Shown here piece after piece: positions 8,337-16,453 of a stretch of DNA of 16,680 bases; within the stretch, counting starts at the first letter, position 1; every line of letters starts with the position of its first letter. A model generated the notes under the pieces. It was given only the letters and a program-made list of their open reading frames with translations. It did not search any database and was not told the DNA's origin. The stretch is from Chrysochromulina tobinii (lineage: Eukaryota; Haptophyta; Prymnesiales; Chrysochromulinaceae). The stretch is taken from NCBI GenBank assembly GCA_001275005.1, contig JWZX01002642.1:1-16680 (forward strand), in the 5' to 3' direction. Position numbers and translations under genes: made by a program.

Positions 8337-10398
8337 ATGGGTACGCGCTTCCTCGTGCTTTACGCGTCGCAGACGGGCAACGCGCGCGGCCTCGCCAAGG
8401 AAGTGGGCGCGCGTGGCACCGACAAGGGGCACGATGTGCGCGTCCTCGGCATGGAACACTTCAAAGAGCTCAACTTCGAGGACGAGGCAATCATCGTTGT
8501 GATCGCATCGAGCACCGGCAACGGCGACTGCCCGGACAATGGCGACAAGTTCCTCCGGCACTGCAAGAAGAAGACGACGCCGCAGCTCCTCGCCAACTCG
8601 CGCTTCGCCGTCGTCGCACTCGGTGATTCCAACTACGAGGCCTTCTGCGCCGTCGGCAAGGAGTTTGACAAGCAGTTTGAGCGCCTCGGTGGCCAACGGT
8701 TCCTCAAGCGGTTGGACATCGATGAGGTCGAGGGAATCGAAACCTTCTTCGAGCCGTGGCTCGAACGGCTGTGGGAATCGCTGGCCACGCGGGAGACAAG
8801 CCTCGCGCCCACAGCAGACGGCCTTGCAGACTCGACGCAGGCAGCTCCCAACCTCTCCACACCGCCCGTTGAAGCCTCGCATCGGGGCCTCAGCACAGCA
8901 GACGGCCTTGCAGACTCGACGCAGGCAGCTCCCACCTTCTCCGTGCGACCCACCGAAGCCTTGCGTCAGGGCCTCGCGCCCACAGCAGACGGCCTTGCAG
9001 ACTCAGACTCAGCAGTGGGCCGCTCAGCCGCACGGCCGCTAATGGCGCCCGTCGTGGCCGCTCGATGGCTGACCGCCGCGCCCGCCTCTGCTGCCACTTG
9101 CCCCACGATTGGCACCGAAGGCGCACGGCGGGTGCTCCACGTGGAGCTGGATGTGAGCGAGGGTGGCGACGCGATGGCCTTCGAGCCTGGCGACGCTCTC
9201 GGCGTCGTTCCACACAACGATCCGGAGGTTGTCGATGCGACTCTCGCGTGCCTCGGCATCGCAAAGCCGGACGCGCCGCTGCCCGCCGCTCGCTGAGATG
9301 CCTGCTCATCTTCAGGGGGTCGCGAGCGTGCGCGAGGCACTCACATCGCGGCTGGACTTGGGCTCCGTCTCGGTGTGGCCGCCATTGCCGCTGCTGCGCC
9401 TGCTACTCGCATCGCGCCCCGCCGGCGCAACGGTTCCCGCCAAAGAGCCTGTACTACTCGCGCTCGTTGCGCAGGCAACGGCCGCCGCGGCTGCTGGTAC
9501 AGCCAGCCGCACCGCCGCGCAGAAGGCGCACGCGGCGCTGCAGTGTCAGCGTCCGTCGCTCGTTGAGCTCCTCACCGGCCTCGCGCCATGCGCGCCCTCG
9601 CTCGCGTCGCTCGTCGACACGCTCCCCCCTCTCGCGCCGCGCTGGTACTCGATTGCCAGCGCGCCGGCCGCTGAGCCCGGCCGGATGCACCTGTGCCTCT
9701 CCATCGTAGAGTATTTTGCACTCGCCGCCGACGGATCGCGCCGCCTGCGCCGAGGCCTCGCCACGAACATGATTGCCCGCGTGTGCGCGCCGCTCCTCGA
9801 CGGGCCCAACGCGGCGACGGGCGCTCGCGACGGTACTCGGCCACGGCTGGCCGTCTTCCGGCGCGATCCTAGTGGGCATGAGCTGCGTCTGCCCAAGACG
9901 CCCAGTACGGCGCTCATGCTGATCGGACCTGGCACGGGCGTCGCGCCGTTCCGAGCGTTCCTGCAGCAGCGCCGGTACCGCTGGAAGCCGAAGCAGCTGG
10001 GGCCGTGTCATCTCTTCTTCGGCTGCCGCGCGCCGGGTGTCGACTTCTTGTATGAGGAGGAGCTCAGGGCGATGGCAGCGACGGGTGCGCTCACTTTGCA
10101 TACCGCCTTTTCGCGCCAGGGCGAGCCGAGCGCCGCGGGCACGTGGCGAGGCGCGCGCGTCCAGGTGCCGTACGTGCAGGATCGCATCGAGGAGGCTGCG
10201 GCGGAGGTGTGCGAGCTCCTGTTCACAAAGGGCGGCCACGTGTATGTGTGCGGCGACGGCCAGTCGATGGCCTCGGACGTGCATGCGGCGCTTCGGCTGG
10301 TGATTTCGCATCAGTTGCGCGTCAGTCCCGAGGAGGCGGAGGCGAAGCTGACGGCGTTGTCCAGCGAGGGGCGCTACTGCCGCGAGATCTGGAACTGA
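8337..10398 (+). CDS. MTRR: Diflavin reductase, methionine synthase reductase-like, with mid-gene frame change
   Basis: Passes electrons from NADPH through FAD and FMN to a partner, here most likely cobalamin-dependent methionine synthase, which it reactivates. The FMN flavodoxin domain (about 3-148) has YASQTGNARGLAKE, ASSTGNGDCPD and VALGDSNYEAFCAVGK, ending EPWLERLW as in the methionine synthase reductase group. A repeat-rich linker of about 85 residues follows. The FAD part has FEPGDALGVVPHNDP, RWYSIASAP and GLATNM; the NADPH part has IGPGTGVAPFRAFLQQR, LFFGCR, YVQDRI and VYVCGDGQSMASDVHAAL. The end is EGRYCREIWN. The first frame stops at TGA 9294-9296 and the rest lies in the +1 frame, so an intron, a shift or an error is required. 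Start: 8337 puts the flavodoxin strand at once after Met; in-frame ATGs at 8094 and 8238 could add a targeting leader. Other diflavin types are less likely, because of the EPW..LW ending. Confidence 0.85.
8812..9004 (+). repeat. In-frame tandem repeat in the reductase linker
   Basis: CAGCAGACGGCCTTGCAGAC recurs at 8812, 8896 and 8983, with spacings of 84 and 87 bases (28 and 29 codons). The units read TADGLADSTQAAP plus a variable tail ending in EASHRGL or EALRQGL; the third is partial. All spacings keep the frame, so copy number changes only linker length. Confidence 0.9.
9261..9315 (+). other. Frame-change zone in the reductase gene
   Basis: The upstream frame ends KPDAPLPAAR-stop (TGA 9294-9296). 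The downstream frame, +1, is continuous through AEMPAHLQGVASVREALTSR. Two in-window solutions exist: a 55-base GC-AG intron, 9261-9315 (ATC|GCAAAG to TTCAG|GGG), which is in phase but has a poor exon-side donor context and deletes PAHLQ; or a one-base forward slip at CGC-TGA-G, which keeps everything. An assembly error of one base is a third possibility. Confidence 0.6.
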
Positions 10399-10997
10399 AG
10401 TGTGAAGGCGAGGCTCCAGAGCGGTCAGGAGCAGCTCATCATACTTTCGTGCGAGCCGCCACTGTGCGCGGCTAGGCTCGCCTACGTATTGATTGAGAAG
10501 TCGAGGCGCAATGTCCTTCGGTATGCGAGGCGCACACCCACGCCAAACGCGGCATGTTCGGCGCACTGGTCGAACGCCAAGCAGGAGCCATATTAGTTTC
10601 CTTATAGTATCCTCGGCGCCGCCGCTGCCGGCGCGCGTGCTGTGCGTCTCGCGAGCTGTGCAGATAGAGGCTGCGCTAAGGCTGCGCCCACCACCACCCC
10701 CTACCCCCGGCGGGCAGAACGGGGACGAACGCCGTCGGGTCGGACCGAGACCCGGCTCCGCCGTGCCCCGCGGCGGGGCGGAGCGGCGGGAGGTGCTGGT
10801 CTGCGCTGCCGCCCGGCTGCGACGCTGGGTGTGCGCGCGCGCGTCGATGCGCGGTGCGGCGGACTGAGATGTATATACTTACGACCTCTCCATACAACTC
10901 CATATAAAACTTTTTTACAGGAGCTACGGCGCTTTACGGCGGCTCGGCCTTGCGCGCGCGGCGGCCGGCGACCGGGGCCCCGGGCGAGCGGTGGGAG
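10399..10997. other. Intergenic region between convergent reductase and helicase genes
   Basis: Two gene ends face each other. No supported gene is seen. Most of it is GC-rich. An AT-rich pocket at about 10868-10920 (ATGTATATACTTACG, then CCATATAAAACTTTTTTACAG) breaks the pattern and may hold 3'-end signals for one or both genes. Its last part also resembles a splice acceptor on the plus strand, with no exon visible to use it. Confidence 0.5.
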
Positions 10998-12671
10998 CTA
11001 AAAGAACTTCCAGCCCCCAGCGACTGAGCGTTGTATTTGGCTCACGAGTGCGGCCTCATTCTTGGAGGTCGGGCGCACGAGGCTGATAGCGCGCCCCTCG
11101 CGTCCGGCGCGTGCCGTCCGACCCACCCGGTGCATGTACTCGACCAAATTAGGTGCCATTTGGTACTCGATCACAAGGGCGACCTCGGGCAGGTCAATGC
11201 CCCGAGCCGCCAGCCCTGAGCACACGAGGACTCCGTGGGGCTCCATGGCGAAGGCCGCGAGCGTCTGCTCCCGAGTGCTCAACGGGACATCTGGATGGAA
11301 GAGGCGCGGCTTCAAGCCTGCCACGTCGAGCACTCGCCACGCGTCCTCAGCACGCGCCGCGCTGCTCGCAAACACGAGCGTCTTCGATCCTTGCGCCTCC
11401 CGGCACAGCGACAACAGCACGGCTGCACGCTCGTCGCTGCTCTCGCCCACATCCATGAACTCGCAGCGCAACTTCGGTAGGGGGCGGTGGGCACCTACGG
11501 TACGCACCCATTTGAGCCCTGGGAAGCGGCCGTCCAGATATGAGCCTAAGCTGCTAGCACCCTGCCCGGGGACCGTCGCGGACACGAAGACGAGGCGTGG
11601 TGCCGCCGGCTCCCCACCAGCACCGTCCCTGCCGATGCTGCCACCCATCCCCGCGGGAGCGTCGGGCACCTCAAGCTCGGACAGATCTCGGAGATGCCAA
11701 TCTGCAGAGGCTGCTTGAGGAGTCACGCCGCCCTCAGACGCCTTGCCGGCCGCACTCGGCACTCGTTTGGCCCCCTTGCGCACGGCGTCCAGGATTGCAC
11801 CCGCGGGCGACGCGGCCGCTTTACTCCCAGTCGCGCGCACGCCCGCGAGCAAAACGTCGCATTCATCGAACACAATGGTCACCGCGGGACGGCCCGGAAT
11901 CCGCTTGACGGCGGAAGTGATCATTGCGGCGCATGCATTCGCGGTCCCGATGATCACGTCGGGGCTGCTCCCATCTACCCTCATGCCGACCCTGCCACTG
12001 CCACCATCGCCAACCTGATCGGTTGCAGGCCCACCGCGACCGCTGCCTCTCGATCCTTTAGTGCCCAGCGCCTTGCCGCTTTCCGTGCCCTTGGCTTTTG
12101 AACCTGAGGCCGCGTCGTCCATCGCTGACTTTGACATGTGCTGCGCGCTCGCAGCGTCAGCGATAGTGAGAGGCGTCAACGCGGCGATACGGCGCGCCAC
12201 ACGGAGCACCTGCGACGCGAGGTCGTGCGTTGGTACCACCACGTATAGCATGCGTGATGGGTTACGCCCAGCTGTGCGCAACTGCAAAAGCTGCTCGAGC
12301 AGAGGCACAAGGTATGCAAGAGTCTTTCCAGAGCCCGCCTCGGCCACGAGGGCCACATCGGTCTGTGAATGGCGCAATACGTCAAAGGCCAGGTATTGAG
12401 CTTCCATGGGAGCGTGGATGCATTCGGCCTCCAATGCCTCCAAGATTGATGACGAGCAGCCAAGGTCTTGGAAGCTCTCAGGAGGCGGCGGCGGAGGCAA
12501 CTTCTGTCCCCGAGCTAGAGCGCAGACGGTTGCGCGGGGTATCGACCGTATGGCTACGCGTGCAGGTAGCAATGCGTTGAGTCTCGCTGGCAACACGAAC
12601 AGCCCGATGATGACCGCTGGACACATGTGTCGTCGGAAGCCCGCTTTGACCATGGCGCAGCACCGCAGCAC
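10998..12671 (-). CDS. DEAD-box-like RNA helicase (DECD), probably organelle-targeted
   Basis: An ATP-dependent RNA-remodelling enzyme of superfamily 2. Motifs in order: a Q-motif-like segment FQDLG...IHAPMEAQ (67-92), motif I AEAGSGKT (110-117), Ia PTHDLASQ (147-154), II DECD (269-272), III SAT (364-366), IV TLVFASS (431-437), V SGLAARGID (485-493) and VI HRVGRTARAG (514-523). The N-terminus has a hydrophobic stretch (CPAVIIGLFVLPARLNALLP) and then a basic, acid-free region up to residue 57, as expected for a complex-plastid presequence; mitochondria remain possible. Two low-complexity inserts (about 172-235 and 280-355) lengthen the first RecA lobe. Both lobes and all main motifs are present, so it should be active. 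Plant plastid DEAD-box helicases in rRNA processing are a reasonable model, but the target RNA is unknown. The next gene upstream on the strand ends 153 bases away. Confidence 0.9.
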   Translation of the reverse strand: MLRCCAMVKAGFRRHMCPAVIIGLFVLPARLNALLPARVAIRSIPRATVCALARGQKLPPPPPPESFQDLGCSSSILEALEAECIHAPMEAQYLAFDVLRHSQTDVALVAEAGSGKTLAYLVPLLEQLLQLRTAGRNPSRMLYVVVPTHDLASQVLRVARRIAALTPLTIADAASAQHMSKSAMDDAASGSKAKGTESGKALGTKGSRGSGRGGPATDQVGDGGSGRVGMRVDGSSPDVIIGTANACAAMITSAVKRIPGRPAVTIVFDECDVLLAGVRATGSKAAASPAGAILDAVRKGAKRVPSAAGKASEGGVTPQAASADWHLRDLSELEVPDAPAGMGGSIGRDGAGGEPAAPRLVFVSATVPGQGASSLGSYLDGRFPGLKWVRTVGAHRPLPKLRCEFMDVGESSDERAAVLLSLCREAQGSKTLVFASSAARAEDAWRVLDVAGLKPRLFHPDVPLSTREQTLAAFAMEPHGVLVCSGLAARGIDLPEVALVIEYQMAPNLVEYMHRVGRTARAGREGRAISLVRPTSKNEAALVSQIQRSVAGGWKFF

Positions 12672-12824
12672 ACCCGGTGCGTGCTCTCGTTCACGCTGAC
12701 CTTTTTGACAAAGATTATTTTACAAAATTATGTAGGATTTCGGAGGATTGTACACGAACAGACGAACTGCTTAAATGTTTGGACGTGGCGGATCGCTGTA
12801 CTTGTATACAAGCACTCTGAACTC

Positions 12825-13670
12825 TCAGATAGGACTCCCCGTTTCGGATGCGACTTTGCTGTCGGAGCGCAATTTGAAGTCATCGTCCTCTTGAGGTGGC
12901 TGGGCTGGAGATTCGAGGACAGGATCGCTGATGGGCACAAACGAGGAACCACCACGCCCGATGCGAAGGCCTATCATCGATGGCGTGCTTGACACACATC
13001 TGGATCTGCTACTCGTTTCGCTGCCGTATTCGCTTCCGCGTTCGCTGCCAGCATACGAGAAGTGCGGACTCGGTGCGATGATGTCAGACAGTTGATCCGC
13101 GCTGCAGTCTGACAAGTGAGCATGTGGGCGCGGCTTGGCGATTGATGCCTGCGTGGAAGAGGAGCTCTTCCTTGGCCACCTCGCTTGCGCTCGAGCGGTC
13201 GTGGGCAATTGAAATACGCTCAGCAAGCCTGTCGGCTGCCTCTCGCGCTCTGCCTCCCTGTCGAGCAGCTCACACCGGTCTTCCTGCAGCGCTGCGACAT
13301 CCTGCAGCGCTGACACCAGGCGTGTCTCACGGCCGCATGCCTCTTGGAGAAGGAGCTGCAGCTTCATTTCGCGGTCATGGCCCTCCAGCTTAGTCTGGCT
13401 CGCCTCCGTCTTCAGCTCGACGATTCTTGTTGTCAGCTGGTTGCACTCTATGAGACATCGCTCGCGGTCCATGAAGAGCCATGCCGCGAAAGCAACAGCA
13501 AGCAGTGCTATCAGGTACGGCAAGACGCCTGCGGGCGGAGCTGCCGCCGGAGGCGAGTCATTGCACAGGTACTGCAGCGCACCTGCGGGTGGAGCTGCCG
13601 TCGGCGTGTCGTTGCGCAGGAGAGCAACGCAGTGTGCCCCGAAACACAACACCTTGGGGATACGCAACAT
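12825..13670 (-). CDS. Unrecognised single-pass membrane protein with coiled coil
   Basis: 281 aa, no family recognised. The N-terminus (about 1-18) is moderately hydrophobic and could be a signal sequence. It is followed by two near-repeats, RNDTPTAAPPAGALQYL (19-35) and CNDSPPAAAPPAGVLPYL (36-53). A transmembrane helix follows (about 50-67, PYLIALLAVAFAAWLFM), then a charged heptad-rich region (68-145, with KLQLLLQEACGRETRLVSAL) that should form a coiled coil. The C-terminal half is Ser-rich and disordered, with several Arg/Ser clusters (SERGSEYGSETSSRSR) that would suit phosphorylation. The layout is that of a tethering or anchoring protein, which is inference. It starts 130 bases from TsaE, pointing the other way. 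Confidence 0.7.
   Translation of the reverse strand: MLRIPKVLCFGAHCVALLRNDTPTAAPPAGALQYLCNDSPPAAAPPAGVLPYLIALLAVAFAAWLFMDRERCLIECNQLTTRIVELKTEASQTKLEGHDREMKLQLLLQEACGRETRLVSALQDVAALQEDRCELLDREAERERQPTGLLSVFQLPTTARAQARWPRKSSSSTQASIAKPRPHAHLSDCSADQLSDIIAPSPHFSYAGSERGSEYGSETSSRSRCVSSTPSMIGLRIGRGGSSFVPISDPVLESPAQPPQEDDDFKLRSDSKVASETGSPI
13512..13616 (-). repeat. Tandem duplication coding the 17/18-residue repeat
   Basis: Two adjacent segments of 51 and 54 bases on the minus strand encode the near-identical peptides R/C-ND-T/S-P...APPAG.L.YL just before the membrane helix. The second has one extra Ala codon. Confidence 0.8.
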
Positions 13671-13800
13671 CGTGAACGATGGTGACCACTCGAGGCGGAA
13701 GAAGTGTGAAGCCGCGTAAAGATGTGAATAAACTCTGATTCGCTATGGGGGGAGGGGCTGATTAATTCCTACTTTGGGGGTGCAACTTGATTTGTGAGAT
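13671..13800. promoter_or_regulatory. Short divergent promoter region (130 bp)
   Basis: Start codons of the membrane protein (minus) and TsaE (plus) are separated by 130 bases. This leaves little room for two independent promoters and suggests a bidirectional one. It holds an AT-richer segment (GATGTGAATAAACTCTGATT) and a G-run (13746-13756), but no clear TATA box. Confidence 0.5.
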
Positions 13801-14475
13801 ATGCGTGGTTCTTGCTTCCTCGCGTTGGCCACAGCGCTGCCCCCGCGCACGCGTATCGCTGAGCAGCGCAGGTCAATGATGGCTGTCGCATCACTCGCAG
13901 GGCGAAGTCTCTCCGTGAAATGCCCAACACAATCGGACACGCTGGCACTCGGCGCAGCACTCGCTACTGTAGCCAAAGCAGGCGACGTCGTGCTGCTTCG
14001 TGGTGACTACGGCGCTGGAAAAACTTGCCTCGCTCGCGGCTTCCTTCGTGCGTGGTTTGATGATCCTGACGAGCTGGTGACTTCTCCCTCCTACCTCATC
14101 GATAACGTGTACCCGGACGATGAGGGCCGTGCGCTGCAACCGGGCGTGACCGTGCATCACATGGATTTGTGGCGGCTTCCCGAGGGCAAGGCTGCTCAAC
14201 TGATCGACCTGGAGCGCGTCTTTGGCGATTGCGTTAGCCTTGTTGAATGGCCCGATCGCCTGGGTGAGGCCCTGCCCGCGGAACACCTTGCTGTGTACCT
14301 GGCCATCATGGGCCAAGAGAGCAATGATCGCAGCGCAGTCGATGCGACGGTGGAATTAGAAGAGCTCGAAGATCAGCCACGCGTGGCGACGCTTACAGCG
14401 GCAGGGACGAGCTGGGAGTCGCGGCTTCGGAGCAATTTTCTGGTGGGATGGCCGCTCTCAGAGGTGGACAGGTGA
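13801..14475 (+). CDS. tsaE: TsaE-family ATPase for t6A tRNA modification, probably organellar
   Basis: TsaE (YjeE) works with the TsaB/TsaD complex in bacteria to make threonylcarbamoyl-A37 in tRNAs reading ANN codons; in eukaryotes such genes are thought to serve organelles. Seen here: Walker A GDYGAGKTCLARGFL (68-82), TSPSYLIDNVY (94-104) in place of the usual TSPTF..., HHMDLWRL (119-126) and LVEWPDRL (147-154), all in family order and spacing. The first 35 residues (MRGSCFLALATALPPRTRIAEQRR...) have no acidic residue until Glu21 and could be a targeting leader; the core starts near residue 38. At 224 aa it is longer than bacterial TsaE (about 150) at both ends. The C-terminal extension (about 170-224) contains an acidic run ELEELED and is unrecognised. 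Family assignment is secure, location inferred. Confidence 0.93.
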   Translation: MRGSCFLALATALPPRTRIAEQRRSMMAVASLAGRSLSVKCPTQSDTLALGAALATVAKAGDVVLLRGDYGAGKTCLARGFLRAWFDDPDELVTSPSYLIDNVYPDDEGRALQPGVTVHHMDLWRLPEGKAAQLIDLERVFGDCVSLVEWPDRLGEALPAEHLAVYLAIMGQESNDRSAVDATVELEELEDQPRVATLTAAGTSWESRLRSNFLVGWPLSEVDR

Positions 14476-15051
14476 GATGTCGACCTCCACCTCATACAAG
14501 CCAGCCTCGCTTCGGGGCCTCGACAGTGTGGAACGACACAGGTTACACTGAGACGAGCCGAGCAGACGATGAGCAGACGAGAGGAGATGGCTGGTGTGAT
14601 TTAAGGTCACTGATACCGCGGTCAGCTGTATACGCTGACACAAGCTGACACGCGACACGGGGGTCGGATGCGCGTACTCGCAAAGGCGCGGTGTGTGCGC
14701 GTGTTCATTGACTTGGGCGCTTTCTACTCGAAAAATATTTTCGACGACGCGTTACACGTTGGTCGTTGCTTCGCGGATCGCCCCGGGGTCCAAGCATAAA
14801 ATAAGCATAAAAGCCACGTGTTGGTGCTCGGCGCGCGTGGCCTGCGCGCTGCGGTATCTGCGGTACGGGTACGCTCGGCTCGGGCTCCGGCGCGTCCATC
14901 GCAATGCCATGTATACTGTTCGACCACCGGGGCAGCGGCATGCGCGAGGCTGAACCCACATCGTTCGCCACCGAGCCAGATCAAATCACGCCTGAGCATC
15001 TTGAACCAGGCAAACCACATTGCCAACGGCTTGAGGCGGTGTAGTACGACC
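14476..15051. other. Intergenic region between convergent TsaE and coiled-coil genes
   Basis: No supported gene. AT-rich elements are more promoter-like than expected between two gene ends. AAGCATAAAA occurs twice (14792-14801, 14803-14812), followed at once by CACGTG (14815-14820). Short frames on both strands nearby have no recognisable content. Confidence 0.5.
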
Positions 15052-16059
15052 TCAGAGCAGACGGATGCTCAGTTGCACACGCCCCGAGCCGAAGCAGGAG
15101 AGTGAAGCTGCCAGCACGTCGCCACGGGCTGGCTGCATGGACACCGCGGGCGCCAACCCCGGGAGTCGAGCGTGGGGCGCCTTGATCTCCCTCCCGCGTG
15201 GGTCCCCGTGTGGGACTACGCCGACCGTTCGCGCCTCCGGCTTTGCGTCGGTCTTGGCGGGACGAGAGGCGCCGAGAGGAGTCTTCAAACGAGGGCCGCG
15301 ATCCGGCCGCTCGGCCGCCCTCTCCTTCTCTTTGTCACCGCCACCACCGCTGCCGCCAGAGCCAGCAGCGCCGTCGGCGTCAGGCTGCCGCTCCGAGGCC
15401 GCGCCCACCCCGACACCCCAAGGTGTGCGCTCCTTCTTGCCACCCTTGCCATCCTGTGGGGGTCTGGCCTCAGCCGCGAGCTTGGGTTCTGCCGCCGGCT
15501 TCGGGCGACTGTTGCCAGCTCTGGAGGCGATGCTGCTCGACATGGGATTCGGGGCTATGACGGATGGAGGCTGTGCGGCCACCTGAGGCGTCATTATCGT
15601 GCTCGCGGCGAGAGCCTCCAGTTTCAGATGCACCGCCTTGACCGACTTTGCAAGCGTGCTGACCTGTGCACGCGCCTCGGCCGATGCCGTTTCGATGTTT
15701 GCCTCTAGCAAGTCGAGGCGCGCGGCGGCCGTGCGTTGTTGCTGTGATTCGAGCGCCGCAACGCGCTTCGCCAAGTCGGTCATTTGGCGCTCCAGCCGCT
15801 GCGATTGCGCCATCGAGAGCATCGCCTGCTTCAGTGCCTCTTGGGATTTCTCGAGCACCTCAGCCAGCGCAGGTGATGCTGCTCCGGTGATGGCTGAGCT
15901 CGCGGTCGTACCAGCACGAGCCGGCTCGGGCGGGCCCCCTCTGGCCCCTCCGCGGCCCGCTCCTTTTTCACGCCCGCTGCCGCGGGGGGTCGAGAGCGTG
16001 CTGGCGCCGTCCTCCAGCGCGGACAAGAACTGCCGCACACCACCGCCTCTTCCCGACAT
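15052..16059 (-). CDS. Unrecognised 335-aa coiled-coil, low-complexity protein
   Basis: No family recognised. The frame is open upstream to 16308, but the best start is the ATG at 16059 (MSGRGGGVRQFLSALEDGAS), where a protein-like amphipathic segment begins. Upstream ATGs give MMLCARVGVSWLYVAPASLF, a possible hydrophobic leader, so an organellar longer form cannot be ruled out. Residues 25-60 are Gly/Arg-rich. Residues 64-152 are a long Ala/Leu/Glu/Gln helix with heptads (MTDLAKRVAALESQQQRTAA), a likely coiled coil. The remainder is Pro/Lys/Gly/Ala-rich and basic, with a (Gly)-Ser stretch. The layout suits a structural or nucleic-acid-associated oligomer; no function can be given. The exact C-terminus is uncertain because the last 30 residues look weakly protein-like. 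Confidence 0.65.
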   Translation of the reverse strand: MSGRGGGVRQFLSALEDGASTLSTPRGSGREKGAGRGGARGGPPEPARAGTTASSAITGAASPALAEVLEKSQEALKQAMLSMAQSQRLERQMTDLAKRVAALESQQQRTAAARLDLLEANIETASAEARAQVSTLAKSVKAVHLKLEALAASTIMTPQVAAQPPSVIAPNPMSSSIASRAGNSRPKPAAEPKLAAEARPPQDGKGGKKERTPWGVGVGAASERQPDADGAAGSGGSGGGGDKEKERAAERPDRGPRLKTPLGASRPAKTDAKPEARTVGVVPHGDPRGREIKAPHARLPGLAPAVSMQPARGDVLAASLSCFGSGRVQLSIRLL

Positions 16060-16231
16060 CCGCGCCTTGAGGCTCGGTGCCTCGCCTCGAGACTTGACTC
16101 CTCGAAAAAGTACCTTCTCACTTCGCAAGCGTGAACACGCAAAGTTCTCGAACAGACTTGCAGGCGCGACGTACAACCAAGACACACCAACACGTGCACA
16201 CAACATCATTGAAAATTGAAATGCTCGTGGG

Positions 16232-16251
16232 GTACGTACTTTTTTACGTAC
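16232..16251. repeat. Inverted repeat GTACGTA-N6-TACGTAC with T-rich loop
   Basis: Two perfect 7-base arms flank CTTTTT. The site lies about 175 bases upstream of the minus-strand ATG at 16059, within its probable promoter. It could be a factor-binding site or a transcript hairpin. Confidence 0.6.
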
Positions 16252-16442
16252 GACGCGCCCGGCGCCATACAATTGGCGGGACCACGAATGCACGAAAACA
16301 ACCTTCAACTTTCAAGCCGAACGGGGCAAGCCGCCCGGCCCCGAGCTTCCCGCAGCATCCGACACCAGTTACGATCTGCCAGTACAGAGCCGACTGGCAC
16401 GCGGGCTCCTCCACGGACCTCGCACCTCGGTCGACCGAGCGT

Positions 16443-16453
16443 TATATAAAAAG
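16443..16453 (+). promoter_or_regulatory. TATA-like box TATATAAAAAG
   Basis: A strong match to a TATA element in plus orientation, isolated in GC-rich surroundings. No gene starts in the 230 bases to its right, so it would serve a gene just beyond the window or be a chance match. Confidence 0.45.

Noticed and set aside
8812-9004. Repeats considered as a CRISPR-like array
   Set aside because: Only three copies, in frame inside a eukaryotic gene, with spacers that are themselves related. It is a coding tandem repeat.
9228-9297. 70-base GT-AG intron as the solution to the reductase frame break
   Set aside because: It is in phase but would delete about 22 residues (VVDATLACLGIAKPD and on) that look like conserved FAD-domain sequence, so it is less likely than the other explanations.
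9454-10566. 370-codon frame antisense to the reductase
   Set aside because: It is Arg/Ala-rich without motifs and lies opposite well-conserved FAD/NADPH domains.
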